From positions 1 through 44,338 of the forward strand of contig JAVEVF010000002.1 in assembly GCA_034005175.1 (NCBI GenBank): DNA of 44,338 nucleotides, read 5' to 3'. Position 1 is the first letter of the stretch. Every line of letters begins with the position of its first letter. The stretch comes from JAVEVF01 sp034005175. GTDB taxonomy: Bacteria > Actinomycetota > Coriobacteriia > Anaerosomatales > SLCP01. A program made the position numbers and the translations under genes. The notes beneath the pieces were generated by a model. It saw only the letters and a list, made by a program, of their open reading frames with translations, made no database searches and was not told the origin of the DNA. Shown piece after piece: positions 1-8,368 of the stretch.

Positions 1-2663
1 TGCATCCTCGTGCCCGCCCACCTGCCGTAGATGTAGCCGCCGCCAGAGTAGGCGGCGCCCTTGCCGGTGACGAACCGGTCGAAGACGACGCCAGCGGCGT
101 CCTCTTCGATGGTGAGGGTCGGGCGGGCGGTGGTAAGCAGAATCATCCTGTCGAAGCTCGCGATGTTGCCGCCTTTGTCGCGAAACTCCGCGTACACGGT
201 CTTGGTGCCGTCTCCCGCAGGTAGCGTGAGCGTCTTCGTGGTGGCATACGGCTCCCAGGCGTTCCACGCGTTCCCATTGTGGAAACGCATGGCTTCTGCA
301 GCATCCGGGCCAGATACGCCGAAGTCCACGTCGTTGTTGACCGTCACGGTGGTCTGCGTGGTCACGGCATCACCGTTGTTGATCAGAATCCCTCCGGTGG
401 GAGGAGTCATGTCAAGCGTCACCGATACGTCACGAGCAAAGACGTTGTTCGCTGCGTCGCGAAACTCGGACCGGATGCTCTTTGTCCCATCATCCCTGGG
501 CAGCGCGAGAGCCCTCGTGGCAGCGTAGGCGACCCAGCCCTCGCCGCCGCCCAGCCACGTCGAGCCACCATCGAAGCTGTGGCGCATCTCGGCAACACCC
601 GTCCCCGCATCTGAAATGCTGTGGACGGATGTCACCACACGCTGGTTCGTGTACGCCCCTTCATGGATCGAGACGCTTCCTGCCGGCGCGATGGTATCGA
701 GCACGATGGACGCCTTGATGGGATCGGTTGATGCCAGCCCAGCCGCATCTTTGAACTCGGCGTGCACAGTCTTGTCGCCGTCAGCACCGGGCAAAGTGAG
801 CTCGGTCTGAGCCACATAGGGCACCCAATCGCCCGATGGCGCTCCGTCGACCGAGAAGCGCATCTGCCCCGCTGAGCCCGCCGACCAGTTCACCGTGCTT
901 GAGAGCGTCACCTTCGCACTGTTGGTTTGGGGGGCTCCGCCGTTGATTGAGATGGTGCCCTCGGGCTGTGTGGTGTTAAGCGTGATGCTCGCTGATATCG
1001 TCGAAACGGACACGTTGCCTGCGGCATCCTCGAACTGCGCCTTCACTGTCTTGGTGCCGTCCGGCGGAGGCAGGGTCACCACCTTCTCCGATGCGTAGGC
1101 CGTCCACGCCGTCCATTGGCTGCCGCCGTCGGTGCTGTGGCGCATCTTGCCTGGCCCGCTGCCCGTCCAGTCGACAGTGTGTCCGACGGTGACATTGGCC
1201 GAGCTGGTAGCTGCGTCCCCGCCGTTGATCTTGATGGTGCCGTTAGGTGGCACAGTGTCAAGCACAATGGATGCTTCCATGGGCGCTGCCGAGCGAGTAC
1301 CGACACCATCTTCGAACTCGGCGCGCACGGTCTTCGTACCGTCGGGCTCCGACAAGCTGAGCTGCTTTGCATCCGAGTATGGCTCCCACGGCGTCCAGCT
1401 GGCACCGCCGTCGGTGCTGTGGCGCATCTTGCCTGGGCCTTCCGGTCCCCAGACAATGGAGTGCGTGATGGTCACATCGCGCGAGTTCGTGCTGGACGCG
1501 CCACTGTTGATTGCGACGGAGCCCGTTGGCGGTACGGCCTCGTTTGCTCGCGACCAGGAAGCGCCGTTGGTGGTGCGCATGATGCAACCTGAGGTGCCAA
1601 CCGCGAGTGCGGTGTTCGAACCTGCAGCCTTCACCGCCACCTCTTGAAATGAAACGCCGCTCACTTGAGCCACAGACGACCAGGAGGTTCCACCGTTGGT
1701 GGTCTGATAGATCGCGCCCGCATCCCCAGCAACCCAGGCCTTCGAGACAGAGCTCATCGCCACTCCGCGCAGAGTATCCGCGCCGGCCTTCCCCGCTGAC
1801 ACCCAGACGTTGCCGGAATCGACCGTCTTGAAGACCTTGCCGCTCGTCCCCACTGCCATGCCTGATGCACTCGTGGCAAACGACACCCCGTAGAGCGCAC
1901 CGCTTCCTGCTGTGAGCGTCTTCCAAGACCACACAGAGCCATTGAACAGCCCGATAAGCCCCTTGTTGTGCTGCTGGACCGGGCTCCACCACTGGTTGAA
2001 GCGGTCATGTCCCACTGCATAGCCAACCGTGCTCGCAGGAAAGGTCACGGAGAACAGCTCGCCGCTGCCGTTGCGGTATATCTCCTGGTAGCCATCGTCT
2101 CCGGCCGGGTTCCGGTAGGGGTCGTAGTTGTCACCCTTGGACCACTGGCCTCCGCCATCGGTTCCGCTGGGCCACCAGATTCGCGGCTTATCTTGACCCG
2201 CGAGTGAGCTCACAAGCCCTCCCGCCGCGTGTCCCACCGCTCGTTGACCCTCCATCGTGAAGGCTACGTCGTAGGCAAGCCCGGTCGGGTAGAGAGTGTT
2301 CGTGGCGCTGAAGAGGGGGCCTTCCCATGTCGCGCCGGCGTCGGTACTGCGAAACACACCGCCCGACCTGGTGATCGCCCATCCTTGGGTGGAGTTCACG
2401 AAGGAGACGCCTTCGAAGTTGTGCATGCCACCGGGACCTACGGATGTCCAGGTAGCCCCGTCGTTCTTTGAACGCAGGATCGTGCCGCCCGCGCCTACAG
2501 CGATAGCAACACTGGATGAAGGAACGAACGTCACCGCATTCAACGTGACCGCTGGCAATGCTGCATACACCTGCTGGGTCTGTGAGACGAGCGGCATGTA
2601 CGGCAACGCCAGCACCATCACGAGGATCAAGCGCGTCACTCGTCGTGTCATCGGCATGCGCAT
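1..2663 (-). CDS. Secreted Ycf48/BNR-like protein with Ig-like repeats (C-terminus beyond window)
   Basis: The reading frame stays open from an ATG at 2663 to the window edge (887 codons), so the stop is missing. The N-terminus is a signal peptide: basic RR residues, a hydrophobic stretch, then a possible VYA-A cleavage site. Residues about 35-370 carry Asp-box-like motifs (S-x-D-x-G-x-x-W variants) as in Ycf48/BNR beta-propellers. Residues about 374-845 hold five Ig-like repeats of about 92 residues with recurring MRHS-DGG-W and DGTKTV-AEF-D motifs. The last visible residues (EED, then AAYSGGGYIYG) match the start of the 125-residue module in the SpoIID, NlpC/P60 and YkuD proteins here. An AGAGGG lies 6 nt before the chosen ATG; in-frame ATGs at 2657 and 2651 are alternatives. 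Probably a surface adhesin or envelope protein. The exact role is unknown. Confidence 0.8.
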   Translation of the reverse strand, partial: MRMPMTRRVTRLILVMVLALPYMPLVSQTQQVYAALPAVTLNAVTFVPSSSVAIAVGAGGTILRSKNDGATWTSVGPGGMHNFEGVSFVNSTQGWAITRSGGVFRSTDAGATWEGPLFSATNTLYPTGLAYDVAFTMEGQRAVGHAAGGLVSSLAGQDKPRIWWPSGTDGGGQWSKGDNYDPYRNPAGDDGYQEIYRNGSGELFSVTFPASTVGYAVGHDRFNQWWSPVQQHNKGLIGLFNGSVWSWKTLTAGSGALYGVSFATSASGMAVGTSGKVFKTVDSGNVWVSAGKAGADTLRGVAMSSVSKAWVAGDAGAIYQTTNGGTSWSSVAQVSGVSFQEVAVKAAGSNTALAVGTSGCIMRTTNGASWSRANEAVPPTGSVAINSGASSTNSRDVTITHSIVWGPEGPGKMRHSTDGGASWTPWEPYSDAKQLSLSEPDGTKTVRAEFEDGVGTRSAAPMEASIVLDTVPPNGTIKINGGDAATSSANVTVGHTVDWTGSGPGKMRHSTDGGSQWTAWTAYASEKVVTLPPPDGTKTVKAQFEDAAGNVSVSTISASITLNTTQPEGTISINGGAPQTNSAKVTLSSTVNWSAGSAGQMRFSVDGAPSGDWVPYVAQTELTLPGADGDKTVHAEFKDAAGLASTDPIKASIVLDTIAPAGSVSIHEGAYTNQRVVTSVHSISDAGTGVAEMRHSFDGGSTWLGGGEGWVAYAATRALALPRDDGTKSIRSEFRDAANNVFARDVSVTLDMTPPTGGILINNGDAVTTQTTVTVNNDVDFGVSGPDAAEAMRFHNGNAWNAWEPYATTKTLTLPAGDGTKTVYAEFRDKGGNIASFDRMILLTTARPTLTIEEDAAGVVFDRFVTGKGAAYSGGGYIYGRWAGTRM
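124..1542 (-). repeat. Five tandem Ig-like repeats, about 92 residues each
   Basis: Coding repeats within the secreted Ycf48-like protein. Each unit opens with a TG-S/T-I-x-x-G pattern, has a central M-R-x-S-x-DGG-x-x-W motif and ends with DGTK-x-V-x-A-E-F-x-D followed by A-S-I-x-L-D-T. The units have diverged in sequence, so the array is old compared with the near-identical duplications near 26.5-30 kb. Boundaries are approximate. Confidence 0.75.
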
Positions 2664-2790
2664 CCTGCGCCCTCTCGTCGCACAAACGGAAACCCCTGCA
2701 GAGCTGCTCACAGCACCGTGGGACCAGCCTTGACTGAGAACGTAGCAGGAAGCATGCCGCTCACCGAATGGTCTGCGGGCTTCTACACAA

Positions 2791-3399
2791 CTACTCCGAA
2801 AGCTCCAGCGCCCGGGCCGGCACGCCAACGACCTTCGCTCCGCCTGCCACATCGTGCAGCACTACCGCGCCCGCACCGAGCACTGCACCGTCCCCCACCT
2901 CGATTCCAGGGAGCACGATGGAGCCTGTGCCACACAGACAGCCTTCCCCCACAGCTGCGCCACCGCCGAGATTGACCCCGCCTGCCAGGTGTGTGAACGA
3001 ACCGACTCGGCAGTCATGTGCCACATAGCAGCCCACGTTCACGATCACCCCGATGCCGAGCTGAGCTTGGGCACTCACGACTGCGTTATGCATGATGAGG
3101 GTGTTTTCGCCCACCTCTGCCGAAGGGCTTACAGAAGCGCTGGGATGGACGAGGACCGGCAGCGGTTCTCCTGCGAAACGCTCGAACAGCCGCTTGCGCA
3201 CCGCCGCATCCCCGATGGCGATGGCTACCGCATCGCGGTCGACACGCGCCGGGTCATCGACGATGGGAAGACCGGTAGGCGAGTGAACCGCTGCTCTCGG
3301 CTCCTCATCGAAGAAGGCCGCAACCTCGTGGCCAAGATCGCTGATAAGGTCAGCCACCTCGCGCGAGAACCCACCCGCACCCACGATCAGGAATCGCAT
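2791..3399 (-). CDS. NeuD/PglD-family sugar O/N-acetyltransferase
   Basis: A 202-residue protein of normal length for the NeuD/PglD family. Residues 1-80 form an N-terminal Rossmann-like sugar-nucleotide-binding part (MRFLIVGAGGFSREV). From about 85 to the end it is a left-handed beta-helix of hexapeptide repeats. H128 in the VAHDC motif sits where the catalytic His of PglD lies. Enzymes of this family transfer acetyl from acetyl-CoA to the 4-amino group of a UDP-amino-sugar (PglD) or to a sialic-acid hydroxyl (NeuD). It is the last gene of the minus-strand operon, 59 nt after the PglC-like transferase, with a GGGAG Shine-Dalgarno sequence 8 nt upstream. With a PglF-type dehydratase and DegT aminotransferase nearby, PglD-like N-acetylation of a UDP-4-amino sugar is the best inference. 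Confidence 0.85.
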   Translation of the reverse strand: MRFLIVGAGGFSREVADLISDLGHEVAAFFDEEPRAAVHSPTGLPIVDDPARVDRDAVAIAIGDAAVRKRLFERFAGEPLPVLVHPSASVSPSAEVGENTLIMHNAVVSAQAQLGIGVIVNVGCYVAHDCRVGSFTHLAGGVNLGGGAAVGEGCLCGTGSIVLPGIEVGDGAVLGAGAVVLHDVAGGAKVVGVPARALELSE

Positions 3400-3458
3400 C
3401 TATGGCTCCCTTCCCCGCTCTCGGCCACACCCGCCACAGCTTCGGCGTCTCCCCCGCC

Positions 3459-4064
3459 TCACTGAGAAGACCCGTGTGAACCCTCGAATCGCTCAACCGT
3501 CGCATGCCCTTCTTGCGATATGCCCTCTCGGCGAAACACCGCGGCAAACGTCATCATGAGAATCTTTAGGTCGAGGGTGAGCGACCGGTTGTCTACGTAC
3601 CAGACATCATGCTCGAACTTCTGCTCCCATGAGATTGCATTGCGACCGTTGACCTGCGCCCAACCTGTGATGCCTGGTCTGAGCTCGTGGCGGCGTGCTT
3701 GCTCGGCGGTGTAGAGGTCCAGGTACTCGACGAGCAATGGTCGCGGCCCCACCAGGCTCATATCGCCCTTGAGAACGTTCACCAGCTCCGGCAGCTCATC
3801 GAGGCTCGTGCGCCGCAAGAGCCCACCCAGTGCTGTCAAGCGCTGCTCATCGGACAGCATACGACCCTGCGCATCACACGCATAGCGCATCGTCCTGAAC
3901 TTGTACATCGTGAAGATGCGGCCACCCACACCCGGGCGCTCCTGTTTGAAGAACACTCCTGGACCCATTGATATGCGGATTGCGAGCGCGATAGCTATGA
4001 GGAGCGGGCTAAGCACCAGCAATCCGAGAAGAGAGGCTGCGATGTCAACCATCCGCTTGAGCAC
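3459..4064 (-). CDS. PglC-like monotopic phosphoglycosyl transferase (initiating sugar transferase)
   Basis: A 201-residue small-type bacterial sugar transferase. It has one N-terminal hydrophobic re-entrant helix with the Ser-Pro pair (residues 19-20), then YKFRTM, the catalytic Asp-Glu dyad at 89-90 (SLDELPEL), SLVGPRPL and PGITGWAQVNGR. It lacks the extra N-terminal transmembrane domain of WcaJ/WbaP, so it matches PglC in size. It would move a sugar-1-phosphate from a UDP-sugar to undecaprenyl phosphate at the inner face of the membrane. The start is GTG, inside a TAGTG overlap with the DUF354 gene, so translation is probably coupled. The substrate is inferred from neighbours to be a UDP-diacetamido-trideoxyhexose. 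Confidence 0.92.
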   Translation of the reverse strand: MLKRMVDIAASLLGLLVLSPLLIAIALAIRISMGPGVFFKQERPGVGGRIFTMYKFRTMRYACDAQGRMLSDEQRLTALGGLLRRTSLDELPELVNVLKGDMSLVGPRPLLVEYLDLYTAEQARRHELRPGITGWAQVNGRNAISWEQKFEHDVWYVDNRSLTLDLKILMMTFAAVFRREGISQEGHATVERFEGSHGSSQ

Positions 4065-5110
4065 TAGCTCTCGCCTCTCCGCCGCCCCGTGTCAGCTGGC
4101 TGGGTGCCGAGCCGGGTGATCTCTTCCATGATCACCTGCCGGTTCTGCACTGTCCAACCTACCCGGTCCTCAGGCTTGCGCTCGAGCACGACCTCGCCTG
4201 GTGAAGTGACCCGCACGAGCAACCCTCGGCGAATCAACTCGGCATCCACAGCCCCAAGCTCGCCCGCGAAGACCGTGTATGCGGGCGTGCCTAACACGGC
4301 GGCCTCACGGTTCATCGTGCCTCCCGCCGAGACCACGAGGTCAGCCTGCGTGACAAGCGAGGGGCCATCAAGTGCGCGGTCCACGAGAATGGTGCCCTCT
4401 GGCATCGCCGGACGCAGTGCATCGGCCTGCGCGCGCGTGCGAGGGACAACGACGGCACGCACACCCGGAGTGGCGACACACCTCTCAACGACGGCATCGA
4501 ACAGCGCGTTGCCGAACCGGTGATACGTGGACATGGTTGCCGGGGGGCGGAGAAGGGCCATGGTCTCCTGCGGCCGCACGCCGAGCATCTCTCTTACGGG
4601 CTGATCGGCAGGCTCCTCTGCAAGGTAGACGTGCTCCTTGAGCCCGGGAAACCGCACGATTCGAGAGGGTCGTACGCCGAGAGCGACAAATGCCTCGGTT
4701 GGGATGACATCGGGGAACATGACCTCGGTTGCAAGCCGTGTCGTGACCTTGTAGGCAAGCGTTGCATGCTCGTAATCACCGATGATGATCTGCGGGATGC
4801 GCAAGGCCCACGCAGCCACTGCGAGATCGTTGGAGTTGTGGCTGACTGCGACGTCGAAGCGCTTACCGCGACCGAAAGCGATGAGCCGGCTTCCGCGCGC
4901 CAATAACCCCCACGCCTTCTTCACGAGCGAGCGCCCTTGATGGTGCCCGATTATAGTGGCGTCGATGCCTCGCATCTCGAGAAGCTCCACGGTCTGTGCG
5001 AAGTGGCGTGCCGTCACGATCACCTCGTGACCATCGCGCCGCAGATCGGCGATGATGGGCGTGAAGAACAAGACATGCGGCGAGTTCGTCATATCGATCC
5101 AGACTCTCAC
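4064..5110 (-). CDS. DUF354 protein, putative GT-B glycosyltransferase/epimerase-like
   Basis: A 348-residue DUF354 family member, recognised by the N-terminal MRVWIDMTNSPHVLFF motif, then GHEVIVTAR and FAQTVELLE. The fold is expected to be GT-B-like, related to MurG and UDP-GlcNAc 2-epimerase. A glycine-rich C-terminal segment (VVSAGGTMNREAAVLGTPAYT, shortened here to its core GGTMNREA) resembles a nucleotide-sugar-binding loop. DUF354 genes are common in polysaccharide clusters of archaea and bacteria; the reaction is not established to my knowledge. It overlaps the upstream GT4 gene by ATGA and the downstream sugar transferase by TAGTG, so it is firmly part of this operon. A glycosyltransferase role is an inference. 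Confidence 0.85.
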   Translation of the reverse strand: MRVWIDMTNSPHVLFFTPIIADLRRDGHEVIVTARHFAQTVELLEMRGIDATIIGHHQGRSLVKKAWGLLARGSRLIAFGRGKRFDVAVSHNSNDLAVAAWALRIPQIIIGDYEHATLAYKVTTRLATEVMFPDVIPTEAFVALGVRPSRIVRFPGLKEHVYLAEEPADQPVREMLGVRPQETMALLRPPATMSTYHRFGNALFDAVVERCVATPGVRAVVVPRTRAQADALRPAMPEGTILVDRALDGPSLVTQADLVVSAGGTMNREAAVLGTPAYTVFAGELGAVDAELIRRGLLVRVTSPGEVVLERKPEDRVGWTVQNRQVIMEEITRLGTQPADTGRRRGES

Positions 5111-6219
5111 CGTGATCGCCCCTTCCGATCGATCGCTGCTCGGCTGATCTCAAGCACCGTGCGAGCGCTCCCCTCCAGAGTGTATCGAACGTCGAGAGCG
5201 GGCAATGCGTAGCCCTCAGGCGCTGACAAGACGCGCTCGAGCGCGTCGCGCAGGCGCGCCGGACTTCCCGGCGTGTACAGCTCACCAGACACACCGCTCT
5301 CGACATGCTCCGGCAACCCGCCTACGTCTGCTGCGACGACGGGCGTTCCCACCGCGCGTGCCTCAAGCGCGATGAGACCCAGCGACTCGCGCCGACTGGG
5401 CACCACGACCGCATCGGCGGCGCGCATCAGCGACGCCAGTTCGTCGCGTTCGACCTGGGCCCGAAAGTCAACTCGGCCGGACAGGCTCCCTGCACGCGCA
5501 CGCTCTTCAAGCCGAGGGCGCCACGGCCCCTGCCCCACCACCACCAGAGCTGCTGTTGCAAGGGAAGGGGCATCGAGCGCCTCAAGCAGCTCCTCGCAGC
5601 CCGCACCTTTGTTGGCGTCAAGCGTGCCAGCAAACAAGAGCAGCGGCCCCGTGGGCCTGAGTCCGAGGTGGGCGCGTGCCTCCTCGCGATCTCCTGGGCA
5701 AAACACCGCGGGGTCCACGCCCATGGGCACGATCTCCGTCTGGTGAAGCGGGCCACCCGCTACCTGCGCCATCTCCTCGGCAAGATATGCACTTGGGGCG
5801 ACGAGGACGTCTGCCGAGCGCATGACACGCCGTGCCGAGCGACCCACCGCATCGCCTCGCGCGGCCAGCAAGACATCGCCACCGTGGGCGAAGAGCACGA
5901 GCGGGACTCGCCGCAAGACAGCGCAAAGACGTCCGGCAGGACCTGTGGGAACGAGGTAGTGCGCGTGAACGACATCGTAGCCGCCGCGCGCGGCTGCCAT
6001 CACGGCCCGCACGTACAGCCCCGCGTACTTCGCCAGCAGCCGCGCACGGCCACTGCGAGGATCCGTTATGGCAACCACACGCACGTCCGCCCCCACCGCG
6101 CGCATGGCTTTGACGGAGTCCCTTACGAAACTCCCGAAATGCATGCGCCGGTCTGACGGATACATGTTGCTGACGACGAGCACCCGCAGTGTCTCGGGGT
6201 TGCGAGAACCGTCCGTCAT
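5107..6219 (-). CDS. Glycosyltransferase family 4
   Basis: A 370-residue GT-B enzyme. The N-terminal domain begins RVLVVSNMYPSDRRMHFGSFV; HAHYLVP is the usual donor/acceptor cleft region. The C-terminal domain has LLLFAGTLDANKG and an EX7E-type stretch, ESLGLIALEA, followed by GTPVVAADVGGLPE. An upstream in-frame start at 6327 would add 36 residues lacking family similarity. The ATG at 6219 overlaps the preceding stop as ATGA and puts the conserved core near the N-terminus, so I chose it. It would add a sugar to the lipid-linked repeat unit in the cytoplasm. Donor and linkage cannot be read from the sequence. Confidence 0.9.
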   Translation of the reverse strand: MTDGSRNPETLRVLVVSNMYPSDRRMHFGSFVRDSVKAMRAVGADVRVVAITDPRSGRARLLAKYAGLYVRAVMAAARGGYDVVHAHYLVPTGPAGRLCAVLRRVPLVLFAHGGDVLLAARGDAVGRSARRVMRSADVLVAPSAYLAEEMAQVAGGPLHQTEIVPMGVDPAVFCPGDREEARAHLGLRPTGPLLLFAGTLDANKGAGCEELLEALDAPSLATAALVVVGQGPWRPRLEERARAGSLSGRVDFRAQVERDELASLMRAADAVVVPSRRESLGLIALEARAVGTPVVAADVGGLPEHVESGVSGELYTPGSPARLRDALERVLSAPEGYALPALDVRYTLEGSARTVLEISRAAIDRKGRSR

Positions 6220-7703
6220 CTCGGCCGGCCACCGAGCACGAGCTGCGCCACACGGCTTGAGCTCACCCACTCGCCATCTCGGGCAGGCGGGCGGACAAGC
6301 ATCTTGCGAGTGGCGCTCGACAGCCACCAGGCCAAGAGCACCTCGGCCACCCGATGACCTGCTTGCACTGTCAGGGATGTTGCAGCGATGCTCGCCCAGG
6401 CGCGTGCTGGCCGAGGTGCGGCGGATGCCGCTGCCGGCTCACGCTCATCGCGCTCGCTGTCCGGTGGTCCTGCCACCACACCGACGAGCACACCTGCGAG
6501 CAGCCAGAAGAACACGGCGGCCTGCGGGTGCTGGAAGGAGTTGCTGGTAAGCGCGTTGAGCGCGAACGCGCCCAGTCCTGCTGCGATCGTGCCTATCTCC
6601 AGACGCATCTGCACCGTGCGCGTGCCATCGAGAAGCGCTCGCACCGCTATCCTCAGCACCGTGAAGATGAGCACCATGAACGCAAAGCCGCCGAACACGC
6701 CGGTCTCGGCAAGCAAGGTGAAATACGAGTTGTGTGCTCCGTAGAACTCAAAGCCAACAGAAAGCGACGGATCGCGCTGTACGGCCTCGGTGAACGCCTG
6801 GTAGAAGGTACCGATGCCCGTCCCCGTGAGCGGTGAGGAGAGAATCACTGCCCCAGCGATTCGCCACAGCCGCAGACGGAAGGCCGCTGATCCATCGATC
6901 GTGCGCAGCGACAACAGCCGAGCTTGAACGCTCGGTGAGAGCATCGCAGCGAGCAGCGGCGCGGCTATGACGACCCAGGCTCGCCGAGGAGCGATGCAAA
7001 GCGCCACTCCCGCAGACGCCACGATGAGGCCCAGCCAGCTGCCGCGTGTATACGTGAGCAACAACATCACAACGGCGCCCAGGCCCATGGCAACCGCCAC
7101 CCATCTGCCGATGCGCCGCTCGGTCACGGCGAGATAGCCGGTCACCGCGATGAGCAAGACGAGAAACTCGCCGTAGAAGTTCGCGTTTTGGAAGGTGGAG
7201 ACCACCCGAAGCGCCATCGAGGGTGCAGCGCTGCCGTGTGCGGCCGCACGCACTTCAAGCAACGTCGTTACGTACCACCAACCACCATAGGCCACAGTCG
7301 CGGTACCAGCGATGGCGACCGCCCACATCACGAACCTGCGCGCGAAAGGATCACGGGTGACGAGCGCCAATGCGCCGACGAGCAGCACATAGGACAAGTA
7401 TCTCGAGAACGTGAGGAACGTTTCGGGCGTCAGTCCCGCTGCAACAACCGAGATGAGCGCGAAGCCGAGGAATACCAGCGCGGGGCCCACGAGCCCGGTG
7501 TCGGTGATAAGCGCACGGCCACGGGATCGGGCAAACGGCACACATGCAAGAAGAGCAAGCGGCACCGTTAGGCTCACGGCATCCAGCGGGATGGGACCGA
7601 TGACGAATCGGCCCTCGTAGAGGGCGACCGCAAAGACCAGCACAGCAACGCCCGCTGCCGCAAGTGCCGCAGGCCAGGGCACGCGGCGTTTCCGCGCCGT
7701 CAT
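6216..7703 (-). CDS. O-antigen ligase/Wzy-like polymerase, multi-pass membrane protein
   Basis: A 495-residue polytopic protein with about ten to twelve hydrophobic segments. The family-typical part is a periplasmic-type loop around SPLTGTGIGTFYQAF and GAHNSYFTLLAETGVFGG, with the H-N-S-Y motif shared by WaaL/Wzy-type proteins (PF04932). It also has TYTRGSWLG. The last 65 or so residues are Ala/Arg-rich and poorly conserved in appearance. Either chain polymerisation or ligation to an acceptor is possible; sequence alone rarely separates them. It overlaps both neighbours with ATGA (7700-7703 and 6216-6219). A second unrelated-looking member is encoded at 9532-11007 in the divergent operon. Confidence 0.85.
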   Translation of the reverse strand: MTARKRRVPWPAALAAAGVAVLVFAVALYEGRFVIGPIPLDAVSLTVPLALLACVPFARSRGRALITDTGLVGPALVFLGFALISVVAAGLTPETFLTFSRYLSYVLLVGALALVTRDPFARRFVMWAVAIAGTATVAYGGWWYVTTLLEVRAAAHGSAAPSMALRVVSTFQNANFYGEFLVLLIAVTGYLAVTERRIGRWVAVAMGLGAVVMLLLTYTRGSWLGLIVASAGVALCIAPRRAWVVIAAPLLAAMLSPSVQARLLSLRTIDGSAAFRLRLWRIAGAVILSSPLTGTGIGTFYQAFTEAVQRDPSLSVGFEFYGAHNSYFTLLAETGVFGGFAFMVLIFTVLRIAVRALLDGTRTVQMRLEIGTIAAGLGAFALNALTSNSFQHPQAAVFFWLLAGVLVGVVAGPPDSERDEREPAAASAAPRPARAWASIAATSLTVQAGHRVAEVLLAWWLSSATRKMLVRPPARDGEWVSSSRVAQLVLGGRPR

Positions 7704-8197
7704 CGTTCGCCGGCCTCCCAGACAGACGACACGTAGGCGCGCTCGGCCTCCAGACCTGACGTCACGATATCGAGGCGTGAGTTGTTCTGGATCCTCACGC
7801 CGCCGACGAGAAAGCCGAGCGGGTCAGCGGTCCCCTCGGCCGCCACCGTCATGTGGACGTCCACAGCGAGTCTGCTCTCGACCACTACTGAGTCTTCATC
7901 GGCGCCCAGCACCTCGATCTGAGACGGGCGCACCTCTACATCCACGATCTTGCCGAGCCTGCCTGCGACCGAGGAGTACAGATCATCGCCCACCGTGACC
8001 TGAGAGGGGTCGAAGTCACGCACTCCCAGTGCCACCACCTCAAACTCGATATCCACCAGGTCATCGCTCTTGTGCTCGAATATCCCGAAGAGCACGTTCG
8101 CGGCCACAAGCACTGCCACCACAACGATGGCTAGCACAAGCAGATCTATGGGGTTCACGAGTCCAAACAGACGGTTTCGATCGTCGATGAGACGCAC
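7700..8197 (-). CDS. DUF4330 membrane protein
   Basis: A 165-residue protein with one N-terminal transmembrane helix (VNPIDLLVLAIVVVAVLVA) and an extracytoplasmic beta-rich domain. It matches DUF4330, whose members start with a short IDxxxRLFG segment just before the helix. I chose the GTG at 8197 because it places RLIDDRNRLFG at the N-terminus, has AGGA upstream, and lies about 40 nt after a TATGAT -10-like box (8238-8243). Longer starts exist (ATG 8242, GTG 8278) but have no clear Shine-Dalgarno sequence. It is the first gene of the minus-strand polysaccharide operon. DUF4330 genes often sit beside exopolysaccharide genes; no biochemical function is known to me. Confidence 0.75.
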   Translation of the reverse strand: MRLIDDRNRLFGLVNPIDLLVLAIVVVAVLVAANVLFGIFEHKSDDLVDIEFEVVALGVRDFDPSQVTVGDDLYSSVAGRLGKIVDVEVRPSQIEVLGADEDSVVVESRLAVDVHMTVAAEGTADPLGFLVGGVRIQNNSRLDIVTSGLEAERAYVSSVWEAGER

Positions 8198-8280
8198 GGG
8201 CAGTCCAATCCTATGGGTGGAAGCGGTGGGCTGTGCAATCATATCAGTATGAGAGCTTCGACCCTGCGCCCCACTCACGT

Positions 8281-8296
8281 GTTACGCAAACGTAAC
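8281..8296. promoter_or_regulatory. Perfect 16-bp palindrome in the divergent promoter region
   Basis: GTTACG-CAAA-CGTAAC is a perfect inverted repeat with 6-bp arms. It lies between the divergent DUF4330 and Wzz-like operons. A TATGCT -10-like box follows at 8319-8324, and no good -35 is visible at the right distance. The palindrome would be centred near -42 of the plus-strand transcript, a typical place for an activator site; repressor binding is equally possible. No cognate regulator gene is in the window. Confidence 0.4.
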
Positions 8297-8368
8297 CCCC
8301 GATTCCAACCCCATGCCCTATGCTGAGAGGTTGAGTCCGAGCCACCGTGGATTAACGGGAGTCGCATC

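Noticed and set aside
1076..2026. Several minus-strand open frames of 90-244 codons
   Set aside because: They lie in other frames of the Ycf48/Ig-repeat gene, whose own frame is open from 2663 to the edge and has clear repeats and a signal peptide.
6220..6327. 36-residue N-terminal extension of the GT4 protein
   Set aside because: It lies inside the upstream ligase-like gene, lacks GT4 similarity, and ATG 6219 forms the ATGA coupling seen throughout this operon.
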